DNA of 64,000 bases from Sphagnum magellanicum. Lineage: Eukaryota > Streptophyta > Sphagnopsida > Sphagnales > Sphagnaceae. Location: assembly GCA_021904315.1 (NCBI GenBank), contig CM038921.1, positions 17,582,590 to 17,646,589 on the forward strand. Direction: 5' to 3'. Positions 63,001-64,000 of this stretch are shown piece by piece (within the stretch, counting starts at the first letter, position 1; the number at the start of each line of letters is the position of its first letter). The notes beneath the pieces were generated by a model that was not told where the DNA came from, ran no database searches, and saw only the letters and a program-made list of their open reading frames with translations. The position numbers were made by a program, and so were the translations under genes.

Positions 63001-64000
63001 CAACAACATCACTAAATTACCAATCCCACTTTAACTTATGGATGCCCAAATGAGTTTCAAATTGCATGTCAACTTTAGAGTTTCTAGGTTACCCATTTTT
63101 ATTTTTTTTGGATTTTTTTTTTCCTAATAAACTTTTGGCCCCAAATAATCAGATTGCTTTTCATTACTTTTCCACATGCTGCCTAGCTTTTGACAATGAA
63201 AAAATAGGAAGAGGAAAGGAAGGAAGGGTGTTAAGCTTATGAAAAAAAATGATGAGTAATCTAATATTTTGGGGCAAATGTTTTGGTAGACCTAAAAAGA
63301 ATTTGAACATTGGGCAAACCAAAACTCTTAATTATGTGGGCAACTTGAAATTCAACATGATTAAATAACCAAATAACAATGTAAACTTCATAATTTGGTA
63401 AAGTGTAATTAGGAAAAAAATTAAATGAACTTGACAAAATATTTAAGACCAAATTTATTCAATAATAAATACATGCAGAGGTTTTAGGTTTTAGGGTTTT
63501 AATGTTGTTAGGGCATATTTGACACTTAAAATCAACAGTTTAATTAAGATTTTAAAATCCTTGGACCATGTAATTAAAAAATTTCAACCCATGAAACTAC
63601 CTACCACCTCAAATTGAAATACCCCATCATATGGAAATATAAGTTTAAGCAATGGTCACCCAATCAAAAGCTTAATACTACCCCTTTAGAGATCTCTATT
63701 CTAATATTTCAACAAATTAAAATAATTTGATAATTTCACCCTTGTTCCCCAGCTATCATGCCTTAACGTCATGGTTTTCCCAATTTAAGAACCAGATAGC
63801 AAACAAATTTTTTAAATAAAAATTATGTTATTATTGGCCATTGGCATTCCTTCTCATTTTTGTATAGTAATGTTTGATTTTATGTAATCAAATTTGGCAT
63901 ATTTGCATCATTTAACCTAAACTCACTATTCTTGGTGTTGTTGTGGGTATTATATCATTTTGTTGATTATAAAGATAAAAGAAAATGTTAGAAAAATCTT
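63001..64000. other. AT-rich DNA to the window end
   Basis: No gene recognised; short frames only. Confidence 0.4.

Overview
This window looks like nuclear DNA of a land plant. Genes have short GT-AG introns and plant-type products (a plastid-targeted alkenal reductase, a peroxisomal thioesterase ending in SKL, a mitochondrial succinyl-CoA ligase subunit). TTTAGGG-type telo-box motifs sit near genes, a plant-like mitochondrial nad5 fragment is present, and Ty3/gypsy, CACTA, hAT, Helitron and MITE remnants are dense. The AT-rich, repeat-heavy background would suit a fern or another non-angiosperm plant, but the sequence does not settle the species.

Layout. Genes lie in the first ~33 kb: succinyl-CoA ligase alpha (minus, 30-1055); an intronless MEKK-type MAPKKK interrupted by one in-frame TGA (plus, 7718-9601); a 4-exon NADPH-dependent alkenal/quinone reductase with a plastid transit peptide (plus, 21717-23863); a 5-exon 4'-phosphopantetheinyl transferase (minus, 25939-27979); and a 12-exon TesB/ACOT8-type acyl-CoA thioesterase with a C-terminal SKL (minus, 29522-32760). 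Exon chains for the last three were assembled by hand from splice sites, phase and family resemblance. Between them lie a solo LTR with a target-site duplication, a hAT transposon inside a long-inverted-repeat element (11.1-17.8 kb), a mitochondrial nad5 insertion, MITEs and several tandem arrays.

From ~34 kb to the end the window is mostly decayed mobile DNA: a MITE with a second element inserted in it, a Helitron helicase fragment, a non-LTR-retroelement-like fragment, two AT-rich non-autonomous CACTA elements with 3-bp target duplications, and a large minus-strand Ty3/gypsy element (~51.0-60.4 kb). The gypsy element is the most interesting object. Besides gag zinc knuckles, reverse transcriptase, RNase H and integrase, it carries a decayed C5-cytosine DNA methyltransferase-like domain between gag and reverse transcriptase, and a PHD-finger-like cysteine pattern after the integrase. 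One CACTA element sits inside it between gag and the methyltransferase region.

The genes do not form an operon-like unit; they are ordinary housekeeping or stress loci. Succinyl-CoA ligase acts in the mitochondrial TCA cycle, the reductase detoxifies reactive carbonyls in plastids, the PPTase activates carrier proteins, and the thioesterase acts on peroxisomal acyl-CoAs.
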